This document shows, in pieces, positions 25,431-35,695 of a DNA stretch of 64,000 nucleotides (within the stretch, counting starts at the first letter, position 1; each line of letters starts with the position of its first letter). The translations under genes were made by a program, and so were the position numbers. Source of the stretch: Enterococcus phoeniculicola ATCC BAA-412. GTDB taxonomy: Bacteria; Bacillota; Bacilli; Lactobacillales; Enterococcaceae. The DNA is taken from assembly GCF_000407505.1 (NCBI RefSeq), contig NZ_ASWE01000003.1:186001-250000 (forward strand), written 5' to 3'. The notes beneath the pieces were generated by a model. It made no database searches. It worked only from the letters and a program-made list of their open reading frames with translations, and had not been told where the DNA came from.

Positions 25431-27467
25431 ATGACCAGTCTAAAGGATCCCGTAACAGTTTTATCTGGTGTCGGGGAGAAAAGAGCAGGAAACCTTGCAG
25501 AGCTTGGGATTCAAACAGTGGAAGATTTGATGACGTATTATCCATTTCGCTATGAGGATATTCAAGAGAAGAACTTAACCGAGATTCAAGATCAGGAAAA
25601 AGTAACCTTGAAAGGGTTGGTTGTCTCAGAGCCTGTGGTTAGCCGATATGGATACAAAAAAAGTCGTCTGCAGTTTCGTATGATGCAGGAACATGCAGTT
25701 TTTAACGTATCCTTCTTTAATCAGCCCTATCTAAAAGATAAGATTGTGCTGTCAGAGGAAATTGCTGTGTATGGGAAATGGGATGCAAAGAGAAAAGCTT
25801 TAACAGGAATGAAAATTCTAGGAAGTAAAGCCACAGAAGAGTTTGCACCTATTTATCATGTCAGTAAGTCGATTCGCCAAACGACTTTGGTTGAATTAAT
25901 TAAAGCATCTTTTACAGGGTATTTTAATCAGCTGACTGAAAATCTTCCAGAAAACCTGTTGGAAAAATACCGGTTGATGGGACGCAAACAAGCGGTCTTT
26001 GCGATGCATTTTCCTAAAGACCAAGAAGAAAGTCGACAAGCAAAACGACGAGTGATTTTCGAGGAGTTCTTTTTGTTCCAAATGCAGATTCAGGGCTTGA
26101 AACGAGCGGAAAAAGCAGAATCACAAGGACTATCGATTCTTTATGATGTTGAAAAATTAAAGCAGTTTACACAAAAACTTCCTTTTGAATTAACTGAAGC
26201 GCAAAAGCGTGTGACAAATGAAATTTGTCGTGATTTACGCAGTAAAAAGCACATGCAGCGCTTATTACAAGGAGACGTAGGGAGCGGCAAGACAGTAGTT
26301 GCCGCCATTGCACTTTATGCTACCGCCACAGCTGGGTATCAAGGGGCTTTGATGGTGCCAACAGAGATTTTGGCGCAACAGCATTTAGAAAGCTTGAATC
26401 AATTATTTGATCCTTTAGAGATTCAGACTGCGTTGTTGACAGGCTCAACAAAAGCAAAAGAACGTAGAGAAATCCTTGCGCAACTTGCTAGCGGTGAGAT
26501 TGATGTAGTCATCGGTACGCATGCCTTAATTCAAGAAAATGTAGCATTTCACCGTCTAGGATTGGTGATTACAGATGAACAGCATCGTTTTGGTGTGAAT
26601 CAGCGAAAGATTTTGCGGGAAAAAGGCCTGAAACCAGATGTGCTTTTCATGACAGCAACTCCGATTCCTCGAACGCTTGCCATCACTGCCTACGGTGAAA
26701 TGGATGTTTCTGTAATTGATGAGCTACCTGCTGGAAGAATTCCTGTTGAGACACGGTGGATTCGTCCGCCACAGCTGGATAGTATTCTTGAATGGGTGCG
26801 AAAAGAACTAGCCATTGGTCATCAAGTATATGTCATTTGTCCGCTAATTGAAGAATCTGAAGCGTTAGATGTAAAAAATGCTACTGAAATTTATGAGCAC
26901 CTTCAACAGGTTTACTCTCCTGAGTACCAAGTAGGACTTTTACATGGGAAAATGAAGAATACAGAGAAAGACAGCATAATGGAATCTTTCAAAGAAAAAG
27001 AACTGCAAATTCTTGTTTCTACTACTGTAATAGAAGTTGGGGTCAATGTGCCAAATGCTACGGTGATGTTGATTATGGATGCGGATCGATTTGGCTTAGC
27101 ACAACTTCATCAGCTGCGCGGACGAGTAGGACGTGGTGCAGATGCTTCTTATTGTATATTGGTTGCTAACCCTAAAAACGAGATGGGCGCACAACGAATG
27201 AAAATTATGACAGAAACAAATAATGGTTTCATCTTAAGTGAAAAAGATTTAGAATTAAGAGGACCAGGAGAAGTTTTCGGCTCGCGTCAATCTGGTATCC
27301 CACAATTTTTAGTGGGAGATTTGATGACGGATGGGAATATACTTGAAGTTGCAAGAGAAGAGGCAAATAAAATCTGGCAAATTCCTGATTGGCAGTTAAA
27401 AGAGAGCTATCAGGGATTGAGCGAGTCTATCAAAATAGAAGATCCAGAAGGTCAGTATTTTGATTAG
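25431..27467 (+). CDS. recG: ATP-dependent DNA helicase RecG
   Basis: Remodels stalled replication forks and Holliday junctions. The 678 residues contain the N-terminal wedge/OB domain (about 50-150), Walker A GDVGSGKTVVAA (near 280), the DEQH box (ITDEQHRFGVNQR, near 380), motif TATPIPRTL and the C-terminal LRGRVGRGADASYC and TNNGFILSEKDLELRGPGE regions. GGGAGGG lies before the ATG. Length is normal. Confidence 0.97.
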   Translation: MTSLKDPVTVLSGVGEKRAGNLAELGIQTVEDLMTYYPFRYEDIQEKNLTEIQDQEKVTLKGLVVSEPVVSRYGYKKSRLQFRMMQEHAVFNVSFFNQPYLKDKIVLSEEIAVYGKWDAKRKALTGMKILGSKATEEFAPIYHVSKSIRQTTLVELIKASFTGYFNQLTENLPENLLEKYRLMGRKQAVFAMHFPKDQEESRQAKRRVIFEEFFLFQMQIQGLKRAEKAESQGLSILYDVEKLKQFTQKLPFELTEAQKRVTNEICRDLRSKKHMQRLLQGDVGSGKTVVAAIALYATATAGYQGALMVPTEILAQQHLESLNQLFDPLEIQTALLTGSTKAKERREILAQLASGEIDVVIGTHALIQENVAFHRLGLVITDEQHRFGVNQRKILREKGLKPDVLFMTATPIPRTLAITAYGEMDVSVIDELPAGRIPVETRWIRPPQLDSILEWVRKELAIGHQVYVICPLIEESEALDVKNATEIYEHLQQVYSPEYQVGLLHGKMKNTEKDSIMESFKEKELQILVSTTVIEVGVNVPNATVMLIMDADRFGLAQLHQLRGRVGRGADASYCILVANPKNEMGAQRMKIMTETNNGFILSEKDLELRGPGEVFGSRQSGIPQFLVGDLMTDGNILEVAREEANKIWQIPDWQLKESYQGLSESIKIEDPEGQYFD

Positions 27468-27508
27468 GAGAACAGACTGGTTTTTGAGTTGAGAGGAGCG
27501 AATAGGTA

Positions 27509-28516
27509 ATGAGGATTGCAGTAGATGCAATGGGTGGCGATAATGCCCCGAAAGCAATTGTTGAGGGAGTGATGCTCGCACAACAGGATTTTCCGGAAAT
27601 CGAATTTATCTTATATGGAAAAGAAGCTGAAATTAAAAAATACGTAACGAATGAAAAAAATCTGACGATTGTTCATACAGATGAAAAGATTGCTAGCGAT
27701 GATGAGCCTGTAAAAGCAATTCGCCGTAAAAAGACAGCTTCCATGGTTTTAGCTGCTCAAGCAGTCAAAAATGGTGAAGCAGATGCTATTTTTTCTGCAG
27801 GAAATACAGGAGCGCTTCTAGCAGCAGGCTTGTTCATTGTTGGGCGAATTAAAAATATTGAGCGACCAGGACTGATGTCTACTCTTCCGGTAATTGGCAA
27901 TCCAGAGGGTGGATTTGATATGTTGGACTTGGGAGCAAATGCAGATAATAAGCCTGAGCATCTTGTGCAATATGGGGTATTAGGTTCATTTTATGCACAG
28001 AAGGTACGTGGAATTTCAACGCCTAAAGTAGGTTTGCTGAACAATGGGACAGAGGAAACAAAAGGAAGTGAAGTAACTAAAAAAGCATTTGAGCTCTTAA
28101 CAGAAGAAAAAAGTATCAATTTTATTGGAAATGTTGAGGCACGTGACTTATTAAGCGGTGTGGCAGATGTGGTAGTAACGGATGGGTTTACAGGAAATGC
28201 TGTGTTAAAGTCAATCGAAGGAACGGCGTTAAATATGATGGGATTACTAAAGACCTCTATTTTAGCAGAAGGCGTTAAAGGAAAGCTGGGTGCTTTGCTG
28301 TTGAAAAAGGCGTTAAAGGGAATGAAAAATGAAATGGATTACTCTAAACATGGAGGAGCAGTTTTGTTTGGACTAAAAGCCCCCGTTGTAAAAACGCATG
28401 GCGCAACAGGTCCAGAAGCAGTTCGCTACACGATTCGCCAGATTCATACAATGCTGGAAACTAATGTCGTTGGACAGTTAGTAACTCATTTTGAAGAGGA
28501 CTCAAAGGACGAGTAG
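27509..28516 (+). CDS. plsX: Phosphate acyltransferase PlsX
   Basis: Interconverts acyl-ACP and acyl phosphate, the donor for PlsY in membrane lipid synthesis. The 335 residues start [20 protein letters not shown] and contain the family motifs [12 protein letters not shown] and [14 protein letters not shown]. It sits between recG and acpP as in other enterococci and streptococci; with FakA upstream the region covers both endogenous and imported acyl chains. Confidence 0.97.
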   Translation: MRIAVDAMGGDNAPKAIVEGVMLAQQDFPEIEFILYGKEAEIKKYVTNEKNLTIVHTDEKIASDDEPVKAIRRKKTASMVLAAQAVKNGEADAIFSAGNTGALLAAGLFIVGRIKNIERPGLMSTLPVIGNPEGGFDMLDLGANADNKPEHLVQYGVLGSFYAQKVRGISTPKVGLLNNGTEETKGSEVTKKAFELLTEEKSINFIGNVEARDLLSGVADVVVTDGFTGNAVLKSIEGTALNMMGLLKTSILAEGVKGKLGALLLKKALKGMKNEMDYSKHGGAVLFGLKAPVVKTHGATGPEAVRYTIRQIHTMLETNVVGQLVTHFEEDSKDE

Positions 28517-28558
28517 AAATCAAATTGAAATTATTCTGTAACATTTTTGAAAAAATGC

Positions 28559-28587
28559 TGGACAAATAGATTGTTTCTGAGTAAAAT
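28559..28587 (+). promoter_or_regulatory. Candidate promoter of acpP
   Basis: TGGACA (28559-28564), a 17-base spacer and TAAAAT (28582-28587) in the 127-base gap after plsX. It would allow the strong expression normally needed for acyl carrier protein. Confidence 0.5.
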
Positions 28588-28643
28588 GTACTATGGCTTT
28601 GCTATTAAGAAGGTCTTGTCAAAAGCAGTGGAGGTGAATGCAA

Positions 28644-28886
28644 TTGACTCGTGAAGAAGTTTTTACTAAAGTAGCGAATATTATCTCGAACCATTTTGAT
28701 GTTGATGCAGATAAGGTAAACGATCAACTAAGTATTAAAGATGATTTGAACGCTGATTCGATCAGCATTATGGAATTTGTATTAGAGCTTGAAGATGAAT
28801 TTGGGACAGAAATCTCAGATGAAGATGCCGAAAATATTGAAACTGTTGGTGGAGCGGTAGAATATATCCTTTCTCACCAAGGGTAA
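28644..28886 (+). CDS. acpP: Acyl carrier protein
   Basis: An acidic 80-residue carrier that takes a 4'-phosphopantetheine on the Ser of [10 protein letters not shown] (near residue 37). The ATG at 28638 overlaps the ribosome binding site GGAGGTG (28630-28636), so the TTG at 28644, seven bases downstream and giving the family N-terminus MTREEVF, is preferred. An Ile follows the phosphopantetheine Ser where Leu is commoner. It is followed by a strong terminator. Confidence 0.94.
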   Translation: MTREEVFTKVANIISNHFDVDADKVNDQLSIKDDLNADSISIMEFVLELEDEFGTEISDEDAENIETVGGAVEYILSHQG

Positions 28887-28936
28887 TAAAAAAATAACAA
28901 TTTATTAGAACAATCTAATGAATTGTTATTTTTTTT
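28887..28936 (+). terminator. Terminator after acpP
   Basis: AAATAACAATT and AATTGTTATTT form the base of the hairpin, with TTAGA/TCTAA at the top, followed by a run of T. It directly follows the acpP stop. Confidence 0.9.
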
Positions 28937-28997
28937 ACCCTACGTTAAATTTTAATAGATTTTTCTGACAATTTGAGCAGTTTTGGGCGAATAAATC

Positions 28998-29026
28998 TTG
29001 CATTCTCCCCTGTATTTCTATATAAT
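28998..29026 (+). promoter_or_regulatory. Promoter of the opp operon
   Basis: TTGCAT (28998-29003), 17-base spacer, TATAAT (29021-29026). It lies about 120 bases before oppD, leaving a long untranslated leader that may have regulatory potential. Confidence 0.65.
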
Positions 29027-29148
29027 TATTAAGAAACTATTATACTATGTTAAGAGAAAGATTTGTATACGTTGAAAAATACTGATATTTCAATCTTTTT
29101 TCATATAAAAAACAACTTCAGTGAAGGGTAACAGAGAGGGGTATTCGA

Positions 29149-30156
29149 TTGTCAAATGATAATCAATTATTAGACGTACAAAACCTGCATACAAGCTTCC
29201 GAATTAAAGATGATTTTTATGACGCAGTAGACGATGTGTCTTTTGTCCTCGAAAAAAATGAAATTCTAGCGATTGTAGGGGAGTCTGGTTGTGGAAAAAG
29301 TACGTTAGCAACAACCATTATGGGCTTACATGATCCAAATAATACAAAGATTACTGGGGAAATTTTATATAATGACTTAAATTTATCGAATTTAAATGAG
29401 CCTTTATATAATAAGATTCGTGGAAATGACATCGGAATGATTTTCCAAGACCCGTTGTCTGCGTTAAATCCTTTAATGAGAATTGAAGATCAGATTAAAG
29501 AAGGTCTTTCTTATCATACAACAATGAATGCAGAGGAACGTCAAGCACGTGCGCTTGAATTATTAGAGCAAGTGGGGATTCCCAATCCTCCACGTGTAGG
29601 CCGTCAATATCCGCATGAATTATCAGGTGGGATGCGTCAGCGTGTTATCATCGCAATTGCCATTGCATGTAAACCGCCAATTATTATTGCTGATGAGCCA
29701 ACTACTGCATTGGATGTAACCATTCAAGCACAAATTTTAGATTTGCTAAAAGACTTGCAAAAAGAAACGGAAACGGGAATTATCTTAATTACACATGACT
29801 TAGGTGTTGTTGCTGAGATGGCTGACCGTGTTGCGGTGATGTATGCGGGTCAATTTGTAGAAGTGGCAGATGTAGAGGAATTATTTGCGAATCCACAACA
29901 TCCATATACACGTTCATTATTGAACTCTATCCCTCAAGAGGATAATCATGACAGTGAGTTACACGTTATTGAAGGAGTAGTTCCTTCTTTGAAAAATATG
30001 GTACGTACAGGTTGTCGTTTTGCACCACGTATCCCTTGGATTCCAGAAAGTGATCATGAAGAAAATCCAAGTCTACATGAAGTTGCACCAGATCATTTAG
30101 TGCGTTGTACATGCTACAAGCATTTTCATTTTAGAGACGAAGAAGGAGAAGTGTAA
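29149..30156 (+). CDS. oppD: Oligopeptide ABC transporter ATP-binding protein OppD
   Basis: A 335-residue ATPase that energises peptide import with OppF. Walker A GESGCGKST (near 46), Q-loop IFQDPLSALNPLMRI, signature LSGGMRQRVIIAIA, Walker B IIIADEPTTALD, and the C-terminal OppD/F domain with Cys residues in RTGCRFAPR and VRCTCYKHF. The start is TTG 29149 after GAGAGGGG. It is adjacent to oppF without a gap. Confidence 0.95.
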   Translation: MSNDNQLLDVQNLHTSFRIKDDFYDAVDDVSFVLEKNEILAIVGESGCGKSTLATTIMGLHDPNNTKITGEILYNDLNLSNLNEPLYNKIRGNDIGMIFQDPLSALNPLMRIEDQIKEGLSYHTTMNAEERQARALELLEQVGIPNPPRVGRQYPHELSGGMRQRVIIAIAIACKPPIIIADEPTTALDVTIQAQILDLLKDLQKETETGIILITHDLGVVAEMADRVAVMYAGQFVEVADVEELFANPQHPYTRSLLNSIPQEDNHDSELHVIEGVVPSLKNMVRTGCRFAPRIPWIPESDHEENPSLHEVAPDHLVRCTCYKHFHFRDEEGEV

Positions 30157-31101
30157 ATGTCAGAATTAATTCAAATAAAAGACCTAAAAGTGCACTATCC
30201 AATTCGCAGTGGTTTCTTTAACCGTGTCACTGATTTTGTTTATGCGGTAGATGGGGTAGACTTTACAATTGAAAAAGGAAAAACCTATGGACTTGTAGGA
30301 GAATCTGGTTCAGGAAAATCTACAACGGGAAAAGCGATTGTTGGATTAGAAAAAGTTACTTCCGGTGAAATCCTTTACGAAGGGAAAGATATTACTAAAC
30401 GTAGCAATAGAAAAAAAATGGATTACAACAAAGATGTTCAAATGATTTTCCAAGATGCAATGTCTAGTCTGAATCCTAAAAAACGGGTAGCAGACATCAT
30501 TGCAGAGCCTATCCGTAACTTTGAACGTTTAAGTGATCAGGAAGAAAAGAAAAAAGTAAAAGGGCTTCTTGATATTGTTGGAATGCCAGAAGATGCACTA
30601 TATAAATATCCCCATGAGTTTTCAGGTGGACAACGTCAACGTCTAGGAGTTGCACGTGCAGTAGCAACAAATCCAAAATTAATTGTGGCAGATGAGCCGG
30701 TATCAGCATTAGACTTATCTGTTCAGGCACAAGTATTGAACTTTATGAAACGAATTCAAGAAGAATATGGTCTGAGCTACTTATTCATTTCTCATGATTT
30801 AGGGGTTGTGAAGCACATGTGTGACAACATTGCTATCATGACAAAAGGTCGTTTTGTCGAAATTGGTTCAAGAGAAGATATCTATACAGATCCTCGCCAC
30901 ATCTACACGAAACGTCTGTTATCTGCAATTCCAAGAATCGACGTGGAGAATCGTGACGCACACAAACAAAATCGTCGTCGCGTAGAAGAAGAGTATATCA
31001 CTCATCAAAAAGATTATTACGACAATGTAGGTCGTGTATACGATTTGAGAAAAATTACAGATACACATCAAGTCGCATTAAAAGATGGGGGTGCTCAATA
31101 A
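30157..31101 (+). CDS. oppF: Oligopeptide ABC transporter ATP-binding protein OppF
   Basis: A 314-residue partner ATPase with Walker A GESGSGKST (near 50), signature FSGGQRQRLGVARA and Walker B LIVADEPVSALDLS. Instead of the common Cys-containing C-terminus it has a long charged tail (about residues 265-314), as seen in several Lactobacillales OppF proteins. Its stop overlaps the oppB start by one base. Confidence 0.95.
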   Translation: MSELIQIKDLKVHYPIRSGFFNRVTDFVYAVDGVDFTIEKGKTYGLVGESGSGKSTTGKAIVGLEKVTSGEILYEGKDITKRSNRKKMDYNKDVQMIFQDAMSSLNPKKRVADIIAEPIRNFERLSDQEEKKKVKGLLDIVGMPEDALYKYPHEFSGGQRQRLGVARAVATNPKLIVADEPVSALDLSVQAQVLNFMKRIQEEYGLSYLFISHDLGVVKHMCDNIAIMTKGRFVEIGSREDIYTDPRHIYTKRLLSAIPRIDVENRDAHKQNRRRVEEEYITHQKDYYDNVGRVYDLRKITDTHQVALKDGGAQ

Positions 31102-32063
31102 TGTGGAAAACAATTTTACGACGAATTATGTTAATGATTCCCCAAGTAATCATTCTTAGTATCTTAATTTTCTTATTAGCAAAAGCAATGCCGGGAGATC
31201 CATTTACTGGGCTAATTAATCCAAACCAAGACCCAAAAGTTATCGAGTCTATGCGAGAAGCTGCAGGATTAAATGATCCTTGGTATACCCAATATTTTAG
31301 ATGGATAGGAAATGCGCTTCAGGGCGATTTTGGGCAAAGCTTCCTATATAAACGTCCAGTAGCAGATTTAATTGGTGAACGAGTAGTTAATACGCTCTAT
31401 CTATCAATTTTAACAGTTATTATTACTTATATTATTGCTGTTCCGCTGGGAATGTTAGCAGGACGTTATCAAAACTCAATTCTTGATAAAGTGGTAGTCA
31501 TCTATAACTTCTTTAGTTTTGCTGTACCTGTCTTTATTTTTGGATTGATTACCTTGTTCTTCTTTGGGTACCGTCTAGGCTGGTTCCCAACTAGTGGCTC
31601 ACAAACAATTGGCTTAACAGGCGGCTTCTTTACAGAAGCTTTAGATAAGCTGAAATATATTATGCTACCTGCTTTAACACAAGCGTTCTTAGCAACCGCA
31701 GTTACGATTCAGTATCTTCGAAGTGAAGTCATTGATTCTAAATCTATGGACTTTGTTCGGACTGCTCGTTCTAAAGGGGTACCAACCTCTAAAGTCTTTA
31801 GTCGTCATATTTTCCGAAATGCTGCATTACCTATGGCCTCACAAATGGGCTATGAAATTACTTCGTTAATTGCAGGTTCTGTAGTTATTGAAAAAATCTT
31901 TGGCTATCCTGGAGTCGGAAAACTATTTATTGATAGTATTTCCCAACGAGATTATACGGTGATTACATCATTAGTTTTAATTCTTGGAATAGCGACACTT
32001 GTCGGAACATTACTTTCCGACATCATTATGAGTATTGTAGATCCGCGGATCCGTATTCAGTAG
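31101..32063 (+). CDS. oppB: Oligopeptide ABC transporter permease OppB
   Basis: A 320-residue permease with six hydrophobic segments; the N-terminal MLMIPQVIILSILIFLLAKA and the EAA-type loop DFVRTARSKGVPTSKVFSRH (near 215) are typical of OppB/DppB. Translation is coupled to oppF through the TAATG overlap. Confidence 0.95.
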   Translation: MWKTILRRIMLMIPQVIILSILIFLLAKAMPGDPFTGLINPNQDPKVIESMREAAGLNDPWYTQYFRWIGNALQGDFGQSFLYKRPVADLIGERVVNTLYLSILTVIITYIIAVPLGMLAGRYQNSILDKVVVIYNFFSFAVPVFIFGLITLFFFGYRLGWFPTSGSQTIGLTGGFFTEALDKLKYIMLPALTQAFLATAVTIQYLRSEVIDSKSMDFVRTARSKGVPTSKVFSRHIFRNAALPMASQMGYEITSLIAGSVVIEKIFGYPGVGKLFIDSISQRDYTVITSLVLILGIATLVGTLLSDIIMSIVDPRIRIQ

Positions 32064-32096
32064 AAGATTATTTTCAGAAAGGAGAATGGATAAGTT

Positions 32097-33014
32097 ATGA
32101 GCAAAGAAGAAAAAAAAGTGACGTCAGCTGAAAGTATCCCACCGATGGGGTTACGGATGATTGCACGTGAATTTTTAAAAGATAAAGTGGCAATTTTATC
32201 TTTGATTATTTTAGTTGTTTTACTACTTGCAATTTTTATTGGTGCCATGTTTATGGATCAAGATAAAGTTATGTTTGTAAGTATTTTTGATAAATACGCT
32301 GCACCTGGTTCTATTTCAGCTCAAGGACATAAATATATTCTGGGAGCTGATGAGGGTGGACGTGATGTGCTAGGTCAATTATTTATTGGGGCACGCAACT
32401 CTGTGTTAATTGGATTTACGATTACGATTATTACCTCTATTGTTGGGGTAGGAATTGGGATTATTTCTGGTTATTATGGAGGAATGATTGATAATATTTT
32501 GATGCGTATTGTAGACTTTGTTATGATTTTACCAATTATGCTGATTATTATCGTATTTGTGTCGATTATTCCTAAGTATAATGTGATGTCATTCGTCGGA
32601 ATTATGAGTGCTTTTTATTGGGTAGGGAAAGCACGGCTGTTTCGAAGTAAGACGTTATCAGAAGGACGTCGTGATTATGTAAGTGCCTCTAAGACAATGG
32701 GGACAAGTGATTTCAAAATTATGTTCAGAGAATTAATGCCCAATTTAAGTTCGTTAATTATTACGAACTTAACAATGAACTTTGCTGCGAATATTGGGAT
32801 AGAAACAACCCTTTCATTCTTAGGCTTTGGTTTGCCAACAAGTGTTCCAAGTTTAGGAACACTCATTGGATATGCCAGCAGTGGAGATGTTCTCGTGAAC
32901 AGACAGTGGATTTGGGTACCTGCGTCAATACTTATTTTAGTCTTGATGCTGAGTATAAATTATGTTGGTCAAGCATTTAAGCGTTCAGCTGATGCCCGTC
33001 AACGTTTAGGATAA
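32097..33014 (+). CDS. oppC: Oligopeptide ABC transporter permease OppC
   Basis: A 305-residue permease. After a charged N-terminal segment and a first transmembrane helix come the LGADEGGRDVLGQLFIGAR signature (near 83) and the EAA loop DYVSASKTMGTSDFKIMFRE. GAAAGGAG precedes the ATG. With OppB it forms the transmembrane channel. Confidence 0.95.
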   Translation: MSKEEKKVTSAESIPPMGLRMIAREFLKDKVAILSLIILVVLLLAIFIGAMFMDQDKVMFVSIFDKYAAPGSISAQGHKYILGADEGGRDVLGQLFIGARNSVLIGFTITIITSIVGVGIGIISGYYGGMIDNILMRIVDFVMILPIMLIIIVFVSIIPKYNVMSFVGIMSAFYWVGKARLFRSKTLSEGRRDYVSASKTMGTSDFKIMFRELMPNLSSLIITNLTMNFAANIGIETTLSFLGFGLPTSVPSLGTLIGYASSGDVLVNRQWIWVPASILILVLMLSINYVGQAFKRSADARQRLG

Positions 33015-33029
33015 GAAGGAGGATATAGG

Positions 33030-34826
33030 ATGAAGAAAAAGATTTTAGGATTAGTTACCTTGGCTTCTGTGCTGACATTAGGTCTGGCAGCGTGTGGCGG
33101 AGGGAACAGCAAAGGGACTGACTCTTCTGGTGGTTCAGCTACCGGTGGATCGGAAACAACGGATGTAGCAAGTTTCCCAATCGCAACAACGAATAAGGAT
33201 GAAGCGATAAAGGATGGAGTATTAGATGTTGCAGTTGCGACAGATAGCCAATTTAAAGGGTTGTTCCAATGGGAATTTTACCAAGATGCATATGATAATA
33301 TGTTTATGGGACCTTCTCACGAACAATTGTTCACTAATGACGGAGACTTTAAAATTACAAATGATGGAGCAGCTAGCTTAGACTTAGACCAAGAGGCTAA
33401 AAAAGCAACGATTACATTAAAAGATGGTGTAACATGGTCTGATGGTGAACCTGTAACTGCAGATGACATTATCTTCCCTTATGAAATTATCGGACACAAA
33501 GACTACACTGGTATCCGTTATGATGAAACATTCCGTCGTATTGTAGGGATGGATGAATACCATGATGGAAAAGCTGATTCTATTTCTGGAATCAAAAAAG
33601 TTGACGATAAAACAGTTGAAATTAACTATAAAGATGTAAATCCAAGCATGTTGCAAGCTGGTGGCGGTGTGTGGTCTTATGCAGCACCAAAACACGTGTT
33701 GAAGGATATCGCAATTAAAGATATGGAATCAAGTGATCCAGTTCGTAAAAATCCAGTAACATTTGGACCATATTACATGAGTAATATTGTTCCAGGTGAA
33801 TCTGTTGAATACAGTCCAAATGAACATTATTGGAATGGAACACCTCAATTGAAGAAAATTGTGATGACTTCAGTACCTACATCAAGTATTGTAGAAGCAT
33901 TGAAATCTAAACAATATGATATGGTTTACCAAATGCCTACAGATATTTATGACACTTATAAAGATTTAGACGGCTATACAAACCTAGGACGTGAACAAAC
34001 TTCTTATACTTACTTAGGATTTAAACTAGGTAAATGGAATAAAGACAAGAGTCATGTAGAATACAATCCTGATTCTAAAATGGCTGACAAAGCATTGCGT
34101 CAAGCAATGGGTTACGCTTTAGATAACGGCGCAGTTGGCGATCGTTTCTATGCTGGATTACGTTCAAATGCAACGTCACTAATTCCACCAGTATTTAAAA
34201 CAACACATAACTCAGAAATGAAGGGTTATACATTAGATATTGATAAAGCCAAAAAATTATTAGATGATGCTGGCTACAAAGATGTAGACGGCGACGGTAT
34301 CCGTGAAGGCAAAGATGGTAAGAAATTCACTATCAAATTTGCTTCAATGTCAGGTGGAGAAACGGCTCAACCATTAGCTGACTACTATATTCAACAATGG
34401 AAATCTATTGGCTTGAATGTAGAATATACAACTGGTCGTCTAATTGAGTTTAACTCATTCTACGATAAATTAGAAAATGATGATCCAGAAATTGATGTAT
34501 ATCAAGCAGCATGGAATACAGGGACTGATCCAAATCCTGATGGACTATATGGACCAACTGCAGCCTTCAACTACACTCGTTTTGAGTCAGATGAAAATAC
34601 AGAGTTAATCAATAACATTAGCTCAAGCAAATCATTTGATGCAGATTACCAAAAAGAAGCATTTGATAAATGGCAAGAGTATGCATTTGAAGAAGCATTT
34701 GTTATCCCAACATTGTTCCGTAACGAAGTGTTACCAATCAGCGATCGTGTAACAAACTTCTCATGGGCATATGATGCACCAAATCCATGGGCAACTGTGG
34801 GTGTATCTGCTGATACACGTAAATAA
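33030..34826 (+). CDS. oppA: Oligopeptide-binding lipoprotein OppA
   Basis: A 598-residue family-5 solute-binding lipoprotein; the lipobox is LAAC (Cys near residue 22) followed by a Gly/Ser-rich linker. Motifs DGVTWSDGEPVTADDIIF (near 132) and ALRQAMGYALDNGAV (near 355) are typical. It captures peptides, possibly including peptide pheromones, at the cell surface. As last gene of a DFBCA operon it lies 15 bases after oppC and is followed by a terminator. Confidence 0.95.
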   Translation: MKKKILGLVTLASVLTLGLAACGGGNSKGTDSSGGSATGGSETTDVASFPIATTNKDEAIKDGVLDVAVATDSQFKGLFQWEFYQDAYDNMFMGPSHEQLFTNDGDFKITNDGAASLDLDQEAKKATITLKDGVTWSDGEPVTADDIIFPYEIIGHKDYTGIRYDETFRRIVGMDEYHDGKADSISGIKKVDDKTVEINYKDVNPSMLQAGGGVWSYAAPKHVLKDIAIKDMESSDPVRKNPVTFGPYYMSNIVPGESVEYSPNEHYWNGTPQLKKIVMTSVPTSSIVEALKSKQYDMVYQMPTDIYDTYKDLDGYTNLGREQTSYTYLGFKLGKWNKDKSHVEYNPDSKMADKALRQAMGYALDNGAVGDRFYAGLRSNATSLIPPVFKTTHNSEMKGYTLDIDKAKKLLDDAGYKDVDGDGIREGKDGKKFTIKFASMSGGETAQPLADYYIQQWKSIGLNVEYTTGRLIEFNSFYDKLENDDPEIDVYQAAWNTGTDPNPDGLYGPTAAFNYTRFESDENTELINNISSSKSFDADYQKEAFDKWQEYAFEEAFVIPTLFRNEVLPISDRVTNFSWAYDAPNPWATVGVSADTRK

Positions 34827-34835
34827 TAGAATGAT

Positions 34836-34875
34836 AAAATCGACAAAGAGCCTTGGTTCTTTGTCGATTTTTTTG
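34836..34875 (+). terminator. Terminator of the opp operon
   Basis: AAAATCGACAAAGA pairs with TTCTTTGTCGATTTT around GCCTTGG, followed by T residues. It lies 10 bases after the oppA stop. Confidence 0.92.
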
Positions 34876-34980
34876 ATTTTTATTGAAGCTTTTCATTCTT
34901 TTAACAGAAGCATTTCAAAAATCAGCAAAAACCAGTATAATAGGGGAGTGTTGTAAATACAATTAAAGGAATGTGGAAGA

Positions 34981-35673
34981 ATGGATATACAGCTGATTAA
35001 AGAATTACAGGAACGATATGGAATTACTTTTCATGATGTCGATATACTGGAACAAGCGTTTACCCATTCATCCTATGTGAATGAGCATCGGAATCTAAAC
35101 TTGTCTGATAATGAACGATTAGAGTTTTTAGGGGATGCAGTATTAGAGCTTTTGGTTTCTCAATATTTGTATCGGGAATATCCGACTTTGCCTGAAGGAA
35201 AATTGACGAAAATGCGTGCAGCGATTGTGCGTGAAGATAGCTTGTCGATGTTTGCAAAAGCGTGTCATTTTGATCAATATGTTCGCTTAGGTAAAGGAGA
35301 AGAAAACTCTGGCGGAAGAAAGCGACCTGCCCTATTATGTGATTTATTTGAAGCCTTTTTAGGGGCGTTATATCTAGATCAGGGGACAGAGGCTGTTCAT
35401 GAGTTTATCAAGAAAGTCATTTTTCCTAAAGTGGCTGCTGGTGCTTTTTCACATGAGATGGATCATAAAACGAGATTACAAGAAGTATTGCAAAAATCTG
35501 GGGATGTCTTTATTGACTACCGTTTGATTAAAGAAGAGGGCCCAGCCCATGAACGAATTTTTTGGACAGAAGTGTATGTGGACGAAAAATTAATTGGTAA
35601 GGGACAAGGAAAATCGAAAAAATTAGCCGAACAAAATGCTGCAGAAAATGCGTTGAGTGGGTTGCAAGGATAA
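34981..35673 (+). CDS. rnc: Ribonuclease III
   Basis: Cleaves double-stranded RNA in rRNA maturation and mRNA/sRNA turnover. The 230 residues contain the catalytic [20 protein letters not shown] (near 42), a second acidic patch [16 protein letters not shown] (near 120) and a C-terminal dsRNA-binding domain ending [16 protein letters not shown]. The short gap to smc (22 bases) and the rnc-smc-ftsY order are standard. Confidence 0.97.
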   Translation: MDIQLIKELQERYGITFHDVDILEQAFTHSSYVNEHRNLNLSDNERLEFLGDAVLELLVSQYLYREYPTLPEGKLTKMRAAIVREDSLSMFAKACHFDQYVRLGKGEENSGGRKRPALLCDLFEAFLGALYLDQGTEAVHEFIKKVIFPKVAAGAFSHEMDHKTRLQEVLQKSGDVFIDYRLIKEEGPAHERIFWTEVYVDEKLIGKGQGKSKKLAEQNAAENALSGLQG

Positions 35674-35695
35674 TTGAAGGGAGCAGGAGTCTTTC